Part shown: positions 8,658 through 16,768 of the stretch, in pieces
How positions within the stretch are numbered: the stretch's first letter is position 1
How the letters are laid out: each line of letters opens with the position of its first letter
Made by a program: the position numbers and the translations under genes
The notes under the pieces: model-generated
What the model was told of the DNA's origin: nothing
Seen by the model: only the letters and a program-made list of their open reading frames with translations
Databases searched by the model: none
Assembly (NCBI RefSeq): GCF_000178855.1
Contig: NZ_ADVG01000005.1
Coordinates: forward strand, 806,001 to 870,000
Length of the DNA stretch: 64,000 nucleotides
Direction of reading: 5' to 3'
Origin: Ktedonobacter racemifer DSM 44963
Lineage (GTDB): Bacteria > Chloroflexota > Ktedonobacteria > Ktedonobacterales > Ktedonobacteraceae

Positions 8658-8735
8658 ATTATCGCTTGCCATGGGGCGAGGAACAATTTCATGAGGAGGC
8701 TTCACTGCTTATTGATGGGTTTGTGGCGTTTGGCT

Positions 8736-8773
8736 GGAGCGGGGAGAAAAAGCGCGGCTTTTCTCCCCGCTCC
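8736..8773. repeat. Perfect 15-bp-arm hairpin
   Basis: GGAGCGGGGAGAAAA (8736-8750) and its exact complement (8759-8773). It may serve as terminator for the minus-strand acetyltransferase gene together with the tandem repeats that follow. Confidence 0.7.
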
Positions 8774-8791
8774 ACTGCAAAATTTGCTGTT

Positions 8792-8867
8792 CCAGTGGAA
8801 AGTCAGCGTCGCTCCAGTGGAAAGTCAGCACCGCTCCAGTGGAAAGTCAGCACCGCTCCAGTGGAAA
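8792..8867. repeat. 22-bp tandem repeat, about 3.5 copies
   Basis: The unit CCAGTGGAAAGTCAGCACCG plus CT repeats at 8792, 8814 and 8836, with a partial fourth unit from 8858. Copies two and three are identical; the first differs at two positions. It lies just beyond the 3' end of the acetyltransferase gene. Confidence 0.85.
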
Positions 8868-8902
8868 TACAACACTTACAACATGAGCGTAAAAAGTGCG
8901 CA

Positions 8903-9499
8903 TTAGCGCTGCATCATTTGCTCCAGGCGCCCCTTGACGGAGGGCCATTCGCTATCGATCACACTGTAGTAGACCGAGTGGCGCAGGTAGCCGTCCGGCA
9001 TGATGACATGGTTGCGTAGGATGCCCTCTTTCACACCGCCGATGCGTTCAATGGCCCGCTGTGATTGTTCGTTGCGGCTATCGGTTTTGAGCTGCACACG
9101 AATAGCCCCCAGGGTTTCGAAGGCATGGCGCAGGAGGAGATATTTGCATTCTGTATTGATGCCGGTGCGCTGTACGGCAGGAGTTAGCCAGGTCCAGCCA
9201 ATCTCCAGACCACGATCCTTGGTAACAATATTTAAATAGCGTGTCGATCCCACTGCCTGGCCCGTTTCCCGGCTGACAATGGCGAAGGGTAATTCATGGC
9301 CTGCTGCCTGGGCCTGCTGAACGGTCTCGATCCACTGCTCCATGGCTGCACGCGAGATACCTGGATTGGCGGACATATAGCGCCAGATCCGCGCCTCCTG
9401 GCCAGCGGCATAAAGATCGGCTGCGTGTTTCAGCTGAAGTGGTTCGAGTCTGGCGACCTTCCCTTCAAGTGTGATCGATGTGATGTGCATGTGTGACAT
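8903..9499 (-). CDS. GNAT-family N-acetyltransferase (RimJ/RimL-like)
   Basis: A 198-residue acetyltransferase of the kind that uses acetyl-CoA to modify N-termini of proteins or small amines. The RimJ/RimL-like layout is clear: VARLEPL at the N-terminus, AVGSTRYLNI in the central strand, then TGINTECKYLLLRHAFETLGAIRVQLKTD and a final RNHVIMPDGYLRHSVYYSVID-like strand pair. The start at 9499 is preceded by GGAGGAG; a longer frame upstream has no such site. The substrate is unknown. Confidence 0.85.
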   Translation of the reverse strand: MSHMHITSITLEGKVARLEPLQLKHAADLYAAGQEARIWRYMSANPGISRAAMEQWIETVQQAQAAGHELPFAIVSRETGQAVGSTRYLNIVTKDRGLEIGWTWLTPAVQRTGINTECKYLLLRHAFETLGAIRVQLKTDSRNEQSQRAIERIGGVKEGILRNHVIMPDGYLRHSVYYSVIDSEWPSVKGRLEQMMQR

Positions 9500-9645
9500 G
9501 GGCGTGTTGCTCCTCCGTTGCTTCATGTATGCCTGCCATTCTACGAAGCAATTGGACACAAGACAAGTGCCACTTCGCGCATCCTTGCCATACCACTTTC
9601 TTGCCACCTATTTTCGCCATCGATCACACCACCCACATGCCTGCT

Positions 9646-10620
9646 TTACTGCGCGGGTGCCAGGTCCTTTGTGAGATCGGCGACGACGTGGGTAGCCGCG
9701 CCTATCCCCAGGCCTTCCATCCAGGTATCGTCATCAACCTGGTAGACTTTCTTGTCCTTGACGGCGTTTAGCTGTTGCCAGTCGGGCTGGTTCGTGAGCG
9801 CTTTGAGCTGGTCATTGCTTTTGTCATAGAGTGTGATGAAGATGACATCTCCATCCATCTGGGCGAGGTTATCGTAGGTGTTGTCCTGGGAGAATTTCTT
9901 CTGCTGGTCCTGCCCCACTGGACGGGGAAGCCCGGCATCCTGCAAGATGCGGCCAATAAAGGTATCCTGCATATAGATGCGAACGCGGTCAGGCATAATC
10001 CGCAGAACTGAGACATGGGTCTTGCCCAGGCTCTCGCCCTCCTGGGTTTTCAGCGCTGTAATGCTCTGCTGATACTGCTGCAAGAGGAGCACGCCCTCTT
10101 GCTCTTTATTTAAGGCTTTGGCATAGAGGGTCAGGTTCTCTTTCCAGGTTGAGCCAACAGTCTCGGTATAGATCGCGGGAGAAATCAGCGAGAGTTTGTT
10201 GTAGATATCCTCGTGGTAGACCTTGCTGCCAAGGATGAGATCGGGTTTGAGCTTTGTAATGGCTTGCAAGTCGGGCTGCGCGGTGGTTCCGACCTTGGGG
10301 ATCTGGTGGCTCGCTCCCTGGAGATATCCCAGATAGGATGCGCCTTGCTCGGACACGGCCGCCCCTACAGGGGTAATACCCAGGGCTAGACTATCATCCA
10401 GCGCCTCGGTATCGAGCACGACCACGCGTTGGGGTTGAATGGGTATCTGGGTCGTCCCCATGGCATGCGTGAGCGGGTGGGTACTGATCATGGTCGCAGT
10501 CGGCGTACGAGAAGCCGTGGGAGGAGTCGATGTATCAGTACAGGCAGTTAGCAGACAGAGCAGAGCCACGAGCAGCGGCCAGGAGCCTGCCCAGAAGCGA
10601 CGCGAGACACGTGTATCCAT
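9646..10620 (-). CDS. Iron/siderophore-type ABC substrate-binding lipoprotein
   Basis: About 324 residues. A signal segment (WPLLVALLCLLTAC) ends in a lipobox cysteine, followed by a low-complexity Thr/Pro/Ser linker and a FecB/FepB-like periplasmic-binding domain (RVVVLDTEALDDSLALGITPVG, then the helix-rich backbone and a C-terminal QVDDDTWMEG). Proteins of this family capture ferric siderophores or related chelates for an ABC importer. No permease or ATPase gene is adjacent; instead the gene follows a sucrase/ferredoxin-like gene (15 bases between the frames), so the importer must be encoded elsewhere. The ATG at 10620 is preferred; GTG codons just upstream are possible. Confidence 0.85.
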   Translation of the reverse strand: MDTRVSRRFWAGSWPLLVALLCLLTACTDTSTPPTASRTPTATMISTHPLTHAMGTTQIPIQPQRVVVLDTEALDDSLALGITPVGAAVSEQGASYLGYLQGASHQIPKVGTTAQPDLQAITKLKPDLILGSKVYHEDIYNKLSLISPAIYTETVGSTWKENLTLYAKALNKEQEGVLLLQQYQQSITALKTQEGESLGKTHVSVLRIMPDRVRIYMQDTFIGRILQDAGLPRPVGQDQQKKFSQDNTYDNLAQMDGDVIFITLYDKSNDQLKALTNQPDWQQLNAVKDKKVYQVDDDTWMEGLGIGAATHVVADLTKDLAPAQ

Positions 10621-10635
10621 CACCAGCACAATCCT

Positions 10636-11556
10636 TTATGAGAGGGCGACGAGCGGGGCATGGCTATAGTGACGCAAGTGGTAATAGGTAATGGTATGCC
10701 TCCAGGTACCCTTGCAGGTGCTATAGCTGGTGACCTCGCGTGGCTCGCATGCGAGCGTAAGTGTATGCCTGCTCTCGTCGCCAGTGGCTTGAAAAACAAC
10801 GGAGAAGAGCAAGATCTCGCCCTCCTGGCGCGCCTCAACCAGGCGAAATGCCTGGAGGTGGTTATCGTGACACGCCCGGCGGAGAAAATAATCAGCGGCC
10901 TGCTCAACCGCATTATAACAGCTCTGTCCACGGTATTTTGCAAGGTAGATCTGCTCTTGACGATACGCCTCGACAATGCGCGGCACATCGGAGCGCGTGA
11001 CGTGGCCGTAGTAAATAGCATGCGGGAAGCAGACCACGTTAGCGGCAAATTTATCGCCCCCCAGGTGCGAGGTCTGCCAGGCCTGCTCCCCTACCAGGGT
11101 GCGCAGCTCATTATATATAGGCAGGCCGAACTTGGCGCAGCACTGATCATGCTTCCCATGCGTACAGACAAGGTAGAGTGGCTCATCGGTACGATGGGCC
11201 TGGTAGCGCTCGGGATGGCGCGCGATATCTGCAATGTCGAGGGCGAGCAGATCCTCGTACTGGCGTAGCTGAAAGCTATAGAACAGGAAGCGCCCCTCGC
11301 GGGCGACGGCCAGAAAGCACCGGGGCGCGGCGACCGGCTGATTATGCTGCTTGATCAATTGCACGCGCAGGCGTGGTAGCCCTTGACGTTGAGCTGCCAC
11401 CCACTCCTTGACGCTCTCAGCTAGCGTGCTCTCTTCCAGGGCTTTATGATACCAGGTGCCGGTATATTCTAGAAGCAGCCAGGTATCCGCGTGCGTGGCG
11501 CTGCCAATGATGGGCTCTTCGCTACAAACCTGGGCGCAGAATGTCCTCTCTGTCAC
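10636..11556 (-). CDS. Sucrase/ferredoxin-like family protein
   Basis: About 306 residues with the thioredoxin-like 2Fe-2S domain typical of this family: a cysteine motif (CTHGKHDQCCAKFG) and HLGGDKFAANVVCFP. In bacteria these proteins are often found with siderophore genes and may act in iron reduction or release. That fits the neighbouring iron-binding lipoprotein. The start is uncertain: a GTG at 11556 has GGAAG at a good distance, a TTG at 11571 is the longer choice. A palindrome similar to iron-regulator boxes lies upstream (11616-11631). Confidence 0.85.
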   Translation of the reverse strand: MTERTFCAQVCSEEPIIGSATHADTWLLLEYTGTWYHKALEESTLAESVKEWVAAQRQGLPRLRVQLIKQHNQPVAAPRCFLAVAREGRFLFYSFQLRQYEDLLALDIADIARHPERYQAHRTDEPLYLVCTHGKHDQCCAKFGLPIYNELRTLVGEQAWQTSHLGGDKFAANVVCFPHAIYYGHVTRSDVPRIVEAYRQEQIYLAKYRGQSCYNAVEQAADYFLRRACHDNHLQAFRLVEARQEGEILLFSVVFQATGDESRHTLTLACEPREVTSYSTCKGTWRHTITYYHLRHYSHAPLVALS

Positions 11557-11597
11557 GTTCCCAACTTCCAATCCAGATAGTGCTTTGAGTACAAAGC

Positions 11598-11631
11598 CTA
11601 GTGTACTAGTCGGATATTAGCATAGCCTAAT
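11598..11631. promoter_or_regulatory. Two palindromes in the promoter region, one iron-box-like
   Basis: CTAGTGTACTAG (11598-11609) and ATTAGCATAGCCTAAT (11616-11631) are inverted repeats upstream of the sucrase/ferredoxin-like gene. The second resembles half sites of DtxR/IdeR boxes (TTAGG...CCTAA). This fits an iron-controlled operon, but the match is partial. Confidence 0.4.
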
Positions 11632-11710
11632 GTCTCCCGTCAAGGTTTCTCTTCCTGGCTCGCAAGCTCGGGCGCCGTAGGCTCGAAGGCATAAATATTC
11701 TCCCAGATCC

Positions 11711-11739
11711 TTGACATATCAAAGGTAGTGAACTATAAT
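11711..11739 (+). promoter_or_regulatory. Near-consensus sigma-70 promoter, predicted leaderless start
   Basis: TTGACA (11711-11716), 17-base spacer, TATAAT (11734-11739). The start codon of tetR is at 11747, only 7 bases after the -10 box, so the transcript would begin at or next to the ATG. ATAATTCAGTT occurs twice (around 11736 and 11754) and may be an autoregulatory site. Confidence 0.8.
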
Positions 11740-11746
11740 TCAGTTT

Positions 11747-12382
11747 ATGAATGATAATTCAGTTACACCACACAACCTGGAGGAAAAACGAGGCTCCCGG
11801 CGTCGGGCGCGCACCAGGGCCGATATTCTGGCGGCCGCACGCCAGGTCTTCGCAGCTCGTGGCTATCATGCCGCGAGCATAGCTGAAATTGCCGAGCGTG
11901 CGGATATTGGTGTAGGGACCTTCTACCTGCACTTTCGCGACAAGGATGAGGCTTTTACCACGCTTCTCCACGAATGCTTCAGCGAGACGCGTCAGCGTGT
12001 CCAGCAAGCAGTTGAGGAGGAAGGGCAGTCGCTCCTGGTGGTCCTGCAAGCGATTTTCCGCTACGCCTATGCTCAGCGCGATCTCTTTCGGATCGCCTTC
12101 CACGCGGATATGCAATATGCCCGCATCTCTCGCGTGCAGACGGCCATCGCCGAGATCTTAACGTCGATCCTGACCGCCGCACATGAGAAGGAACCACTGG
12201 TGGGCTACGATTTTTCCATGCAAATTTGCTTTGTAACAGGGATGATTACGCAAGGTATTGCGCAGTGGCTGGAGCATGAGGAGGCCGATCCCGACAAAAT
12301 TGTGGCGCAAATGCTGTTTCTATTGCGCCACGGACTTCCCGAACAGGTGCTGACCGGCAACAGCCTTGAAAAGCAATCGTGA
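11747..12382 (+). CDS. TetR/AcrR-family regulator next to P450
   Basis: A 211-residue repressor. The N-terminal helix-turn-helix is typical (RADILAAARQVFAARGYHAASIAEIAERADIG split around residues 23-55, then VGTFYLHFRDKDEAF). The rest is a ligand-binding helical domain. It lies directly before the CYP102-like gene, as BM3R1 does before CYP102A1 in Bacillus megaterium, so fatty-acid or drug-responsive control of the P450 is likely (inference from synteny). No ribosome site precedes the ATG and the promoter is only a few bases upstream, so it is probably leaderless. Confidence 0.9.
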   Translation: MNDNSVTPHNLEEKRGSRRRARTRADILAAARQVFAARGYHAASIAEIAERADIGVGTFYLHFRDKDEAFTTLLHECFSETRQRVQQAVEEEGQSLLVVLQAIFRYAYAQRDLFRIAFHADMQYARISRVQTAIAEILTSILTAAHEKEPLVGYDFSMQICFVTGMITQGIAQWLEHEEADPDKIVAQMLFLLRHGLPEQVLTGNSLEKQS

Positions 12383-12510
12383 ACGCCGCTTACTACTGAT
12401 CCGAAAACCCTGAGTGCGCGTGTCCCCGAATGGGGGAAGCGCTAGTCACGAAAGTGACGTTGGGTTTCGGAATAAGATCTTAGCAGCGGCTAGCTTCGCT
12501 CACACGATTG
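12374..12510. ncRNA. Structured element between tetR and the P450 gene (unassigned)
   Basis: Nested pairings are visible: CAATCGTGA (12374-12382) with TCACACGATTG (12500-12510), GCCGCT (12385) with AGCGGC (12485), and TCCGAAAACCC (12400-12410) with GGGTTTCGGA (12462-12471). Inside this stem are two hairpins: GCGC...CCCC-gaat-GGGG...GCGC (12416-12442) and GTCAC-GAAA-GTGAC (12445-12458) with a GNRA tetraloop. This makes a three-way junction on a long stem. The first arm includes the tetR stop codon. It may be a leader RNA of the P450 gene or a mobile hairpin element; no known riboswitch consensus was recognised and strand is assumed only by gene direction. Confidence 0.5.
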
Positions 12511-12602
12511 AAAGGCAAGCCAGAGGCATAAAGCTTCCTGCCTGCTACGTACTACCTTGATCTGGTAAAACCCTCTACTGCTGAGAGGAGTTGGATAGAG
12601 TT

Positions 12603-15600
12603 ATGCAAATAGAAGAAAAGACACTCGTGTCTATTCCCCAACCACAAAAAAAACCACTGGTGGGGAACCTGTACTCTCTCGATCATGCGCTTCCCACGCT
12701 GAGTATGATGGACCTGGCTCGCGAGTTGGGACCTATCTATCAGCTAGAAATCCCCGGTCGTCGCACCGTCATCGTCTCAGGCTTTGAGTTAGCCGACGAA
12801 CTCAGCGACGAGACACGCTTCGATAAACGCGTCTGGCGGCCACTACAAAATGTGCGCGCCTTCGCGGGCGATGGCCTCTTTACCGCCTATACCCAGGAGG
12901 CGAACTGGCACAAAGCCCACAATATTCTGCTGCCAAACTTCAGTATGCGCGCCATGCAGGGCTATATTCCCATGATGCAGGACATCGCGGAACAGCTTCT
13001 GGGCAAGTGGGAGCGCATGAACGCTAACGAAGAGATCGACGTGGTCAGCGACATGACCCGCCTGACCCTCGACACCATTGGCCTGTGCGGCTTTGACTAT
13101 CGCTTCAACTCGTTCTATCGCGAAGACCTGCACCCCTTCATCCAGAGCATGGGCAACGCCCTGGGCGAGTCGATGGCGCGTGGCCGTCGCCTGGCACTGC
13201 AAGAGAAGCTGATGGTCAATAAGCATCGCCAGTTCCAGGCCGATGTGGATTTCATGAACAACCTGGTGGACCAGGTCATTCGCGAGCGCAAGGCCGGTGG
13301 CGAGAACGCGCAGAAGAAAGACCTGCTCAGTTATATGCTCAGTGGCGTTGATAAGCAGTCGGGCGAGGGTCTCAACGATGTCAATATCCGCTACCAGATC
13401 ATTACCTTCCTGATCGCCGGACATGAGACTACAAGTGGTCTGCTCTCCTTCTCGCTCTACTTCCTATTGAAGCATCCCGAGGTCCTGGCGAAGGCCTATG
13501 ACGAGGTGGATCGCGTACTGGGACCCGATACCTCGGCCAAACCCACATTCCAGCAGATCAATAAATTGCAATATGTCTCGCAGATTCTCAAGGAGAGCCT
13601 GCGTCTCTGGCCGACCGCGCCCCTCTTTTCGGTCTATCCCTATGAAGAGACAGTCGTTGGCGACAAGTATCGCATGGATAAAGATAGCGAATGGGCCATC
13701 CTTATTCCCATGCTCCACCGCGACAAGAGCGTTTGGGGCGAGGACGCCGACGAGTTCAACCCGGACCACTTTAGCCACGAGGCCGAGGCCAGCCGCCCGG
13801 CCAATGCCTATAAGCCCTTCGGCAATGGCGAACGTGCCTGCATCGGACGCCAGTTCGCCATGCAGGAGGCCACCCTGGTCCTGGGACAGATCCTCCAGCG
13901 CTTCAACCTGCTTGATCCCCATAACTATGAGCTCAAGATCAAGCAGACGCTGACCCTTAAGCCCGAGGGCTTCACGATGAAGGTGCGCAAACGCAGTGAC
14001 GCCGAACGCAACCTGCAAGGCTTCGTCAAGCCAGTTGAAGTGACTGCCACTCGCGAGGAGAAGAAGGCGCAGGTAGTCGCCAACCAGCACCACACGCCGT
14101 TACTTGTCCTGCATGGCTCGAACATGGGGACCTCCGAGGAGTTGGCGCATACAATCATGGAAGATGGCAAGCTGCGCGGCTTCGACGCCCAGGTGGCCTC
14201 GCTGGACGACTATACACGTAAGCTCCCCACCGAGGGCGTGGTCGTCGTGGTCACCTCGTCCTATAACGGGACCCCGCCAGATAACGCTGCTGCATTCTGC
14301 GCCTGGCTTCAGGAAGATATGGCTGCCAACTCCCTTAAGGGGGTCAAATATACTGTCTTTGGCAGTGGTAACCATGACTGGTTCGCGACCTTCCAGGCCA
14401 TTCCGCGCCTCGTCGATAGCCGCCTGGAGCAGTATGGCGCGCAGCGCATCTATCCTCGCGGCGAGGGCGACGCCGCCGATGACTTCGATGGTCAGTTCCA
14501 GGCCTGGTACCAGTTGCTCTGGAGCGAGTTAGGGCAGACACTCAACCTGGACCTCGGCGCCAGCGACGCGGCCACGGGTCCTCGCTACGAGGTAGAGGTC
14601 CTGACCGAGACGGAGGCTCCCAATCCCTTTGTCGCCTCCTTCGGCGCGCACGGCATGCGCGTCGTGGCCAATCGCGAGCTGAATAGCAAAGAGGCGGAGC
14701 GCTCCACGCGTCACGTTGAGCTGGCGCTCCCCACGGGTAGTGCCTATCGCGCTGGCGACCACCTGGGCGTCGTTGCGCGCAATACACCGGAGATGGTCAG
14801 GCGTGTCGCGGCCCACTTCCACTTCGCGGAAGATGCCAAGATTCGCCTGCGCCAGGGCGATGAGCGCCGCACGCACTTGCCTATTAATGAGCCGGTGCGC
14901 GTCTTCGACCTGCTCGCCGACTATGTCGAGCTTCAGGAGGTCGCGACCCGCACGCAGATCAAGGTCCTGGCCGAGCAGACCGAGTGTCCGCCGGAAAAGA
15001 TGCGCCTGTTGGCCCTCTGTGGCGACGATGAGGCCAGCGCGGCCCGCTATCGTGAAGAGGTCCTGGCCAAGCGCAAGACCCTGATCGACCTCCTGGAGGA
15101 TAATCCAGCCAGCGAGCTGCCCTTCCACATGTATCTGGAGATGTTGCCGCCGATTCGGCCACGCTACTACTCCATCTCGTCGTCGCCCCTCAAGGACGCC
15201 GAGCAGTGTAGCATCACCGTTGGCGTCATCGACGAGCCAGCCTGGTCGGGACATGGTGCGTACCAGGGCGTCTGCTCCAACTACCTGAAGAACCTGGAGC
15301 CGGGCCAGATCGCCTACGCCTTTGTGCGCGACACCAAGTCAACCTTCCGCCTGCCAGAGGATGCAAGTACACCCTTGATCATGGTTGGTCCTGGCACCGG
15401 CCTGGCCCCCTTCCGTGGCTTCTTGCAGGAGCGCGCCGCCCAACGCGAGGCGGGTCAGTCGGTTGGCCCCAGCCTGCTCTTCTTCGGCTGCCGCCATTCG
15501 CGCCAGGACTTCCTCTACGAGGACGAACTGAAGACCTTTGAGCAGCAGGGCGTGACCGAACTGCATACTGCCTTCTCCCGCGAGCAGGAGCAGAAGGTCT

Positions 15601-15827
15601 ACGTCCAGCACCAGCTCTGGGAGCAGCGCGCGCGCGTGTGGGAGCTACTGGAGCAGGGAGCCATCATCTACGTCTGTGGCGATGCCAGCCAGATGGCACC
15701 TGACGTGCAGGCGACCTTCGCCCGTATCTACCAGGAGCAGACCGGCAAGGACGCCTCAGAGGCGCAGCAGTGGCACCAGGTGCTGGTAGACCGCAATCGC
15801 TACCTGGTGGATGTCTGGGGCAACTGA
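12603..15827 (+). CDS. Self-sufficient cytochrome P450/NADPH-P450 reductase (CYP102/BM3-like)
   Basis: About 1074 residues, the size of P450 BM3. Order: P450 heme domain (about 1-460) with I-helix AGHETTSG (about 270), ExxR (ESLR), and the heme loop FGNGERACIGRQFA whose Cys is about residue 413; FMN flavodoxin domain (LHGSNMGTSEELA, about 505-640); FAD/NADPH reductase domain with RYYSISSSP, GVCSNYL and GPGTGLAPFRGFLQ. It should use NADPH electrons to hydroxylate fatty acids or similar chains in the cytoplasm. The ATG at 12603 follows AGAGGAG; a TTG at 12591 is too close to that site. The upstream TetR gene is its likely repressor. Confidence 0.95.
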   Translation: MQIEEKTLVSIPQPQKKPLVGNLYSLDHALPTLSMMDLARELGPIYQLEIPGRRTVIVSGFELADELSDETRFDKRVWRPLQNVRAFAGDGLFTAYTQEANWHKAHNILLPNFSMRAMQGYIPMMQDIAEQLLGKWERMNANEEIDVVSDMTRLTLDTIGLCGFDYRFNSFYREDLHPFIQSMGNALGESMARGRRLALQEKLMVNKHRQFQADVDFMNNLVDQVIRERKAGGENAQKKDLLSYMLSGVDKQSGEGLNDVNIRYQIITFLIAGHETTSGLLSFSLYFLLKHPEVLAKAYDEVDRVLGPDTSAKPTFQQINKLQYVSQILKESLRLWPTAPLFSVYPYEETVVGDKYRMDKDSEWAILIPMLHRDKSVWGEDADEFNPDHFSHEAEASRPANAYKPFGNGERACIGRQFAMQEATLVLGQILQRFNLLDPHNYELKIKQTLTLKPEGFTMKVRKRSDAERNLQGFVKPVEVTATREEKKAQVVANQHHTPLLVLHGSNMGTSEELAHTIMEDGKLRGFDAQVASLDDYTRKLPTEGVVVVVTSSYNGTPPDNAAAFCAWLQEDMAANSLKGVKYTVFGSGNHDWFATFQAIPRLVDSRLEQYGAQRIYPRGEGDAADDFDGQFQAWYQLLWSELGQTLNLDLGASDAATGPRYEVEVLTETEAPNPFVASFGAHGMRVVANRELNSKEAERSTRHVELALPTGSAYRAGDHLGVVARNTPEMVRRVAAHFHFAEDAKIRLRQGDERRTHLPINEPVRVFDLLADYVELQEVATRTQIKVLAEQTECPPEKMRLLALCGDDEASAARYREEVLAKRKTLIDLLEDNPASELPFHMYLEMLPPIRPRYYSISSSPLKDAEQCSITVGVIDEPAWSGHGAYQGVCSNYLKNLEPGQIAYAFVRDTKSTFRLPEDASTPLIMVGPGTGLAPFRGFLQERAAQREAGQSVGPSLLFFGCRHSRQDFLYEDELKTFEQQGVTELHTAFSREQEQKVYVQHQLWEQRARVWELLEQGAIIYVCGDASQMAPDVQATFARIYQEQTGKDASEAQQWHQVLVDRNRYLVDVWGN

Positions 15828-15880
15828 ATTTACACATCCCGATAGACACCTATCGCCTCCGTTGTTCACCATCGTTCACC

Positions 15881-15918
15881 ATGAGGGGTGGATGCGCGCA
15901 TGCGCATCCACCCCTCAT
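15881..15918. terminator. Bidirectional terminator hairpin
   Basis: A 38-base perfect palindrome (ATGAGGGGTGGATGCGCGC and its complement) followed by TTTTCTTTT on the plus strand. It lies between the convergent P450 and exporter genes. Confidence 0.85.
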
Positions 15919-15949
15919 TTTCTTTTGCCAGGCCGCGAGCATTGCCCCT

Positions 15950-16768
15950 CTATTCGATCACTTCCACCCCTATACCTGCTTGGGGAATATGGGCTGCGGG
16001 TGCCTCGTACAAGACAGGCACTTCAACTCGGGCAGGCTGCGCACGTCGTAAGAAGAATACAACCAACACCGCGCTAACGAGCAAGCCTATGGCAGATATG
16101 AAAAATGTAGCACGTAAAGCGTCCACAAATGCCTGCCCGATGAGATGGTGCAAGACTGTCGCGGGGAAAAGGTGACCCGCCTGGAAAGCCTGATGTCCAG
16201 CGGCGAGCTGCTTTGCCATCGTTGCACTTGTTGAGGTAGGAAGGCCGTGCTGAGTGAGTTGAGCGGCGATGTTTTCGGGGAATTGCTGCGAAACAATAGC
16301 CCCCAGAACCGCAACACCTAACGTAATGCCTACCTGACGACTTGTATTCAGTAGTGATGAACCCAGGCCAGAGCGCTCCTGAGGTGTGGCGGCAAGCACT
16401 GCTGCTGTCAGGGGAGTCATCATGAAGCCACAGCCGATACCGAAGAGAGCAATTTGCCACCAGAGCAGAGCATAGCTCGCGTCAGGCTGGAGCGTCGCAG
16501 CTATCCAGAACAACGAGGTCGCCGCAAACAGCGCTCCCAGGAGGATCAGCGGGCGCGGACCAATGCGAGCCATGAGCCGTCCTACAAATGGAGCTACCAC
16601 GAACATGCTCACGCTGGTTGGCAAGGTACGCAGCCCGGTCTCAAACGCCGTATACCCCTGCACATTCTGCAAGAACTGCACCAGGAAAAACAGGGACCCC
16701 ATCATCGCAAAGCCAAGAACGATACTGGTCACATTGGCAACCGAGAAGACACGATTGCGAAAGAGGTG
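15950..16768 (-). pseudogene. MFS drug exporter (DHA2/EmrB-QacA type), 3' part
   Basis: C-terminal half of a 14-segment major facilitator exporter, including about 272 codons from HLFRNRVFSVANV to the stop. The N-terminal half lies at 18200-18973, and the two are separated by a TnpB element. Joining 18200 to 16768 restores REPMVPL-HLFRNR in frame and gives 531 codons in total, the usual size of this family. In the present state this half has only an internal GTG (16732) as possible start and is unlikely to work alone. Confidence 0.9.

Noticed and set aside
8792..8867. Possible short CRISPR array
   Set aside because: The units follow each other without spacers; it is a tandem repeat.
12591..12602. 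TTG start of the P450
   Set aside because: It directly abuts the ribosome site, while the ATG at 12603 is at a workable distance.
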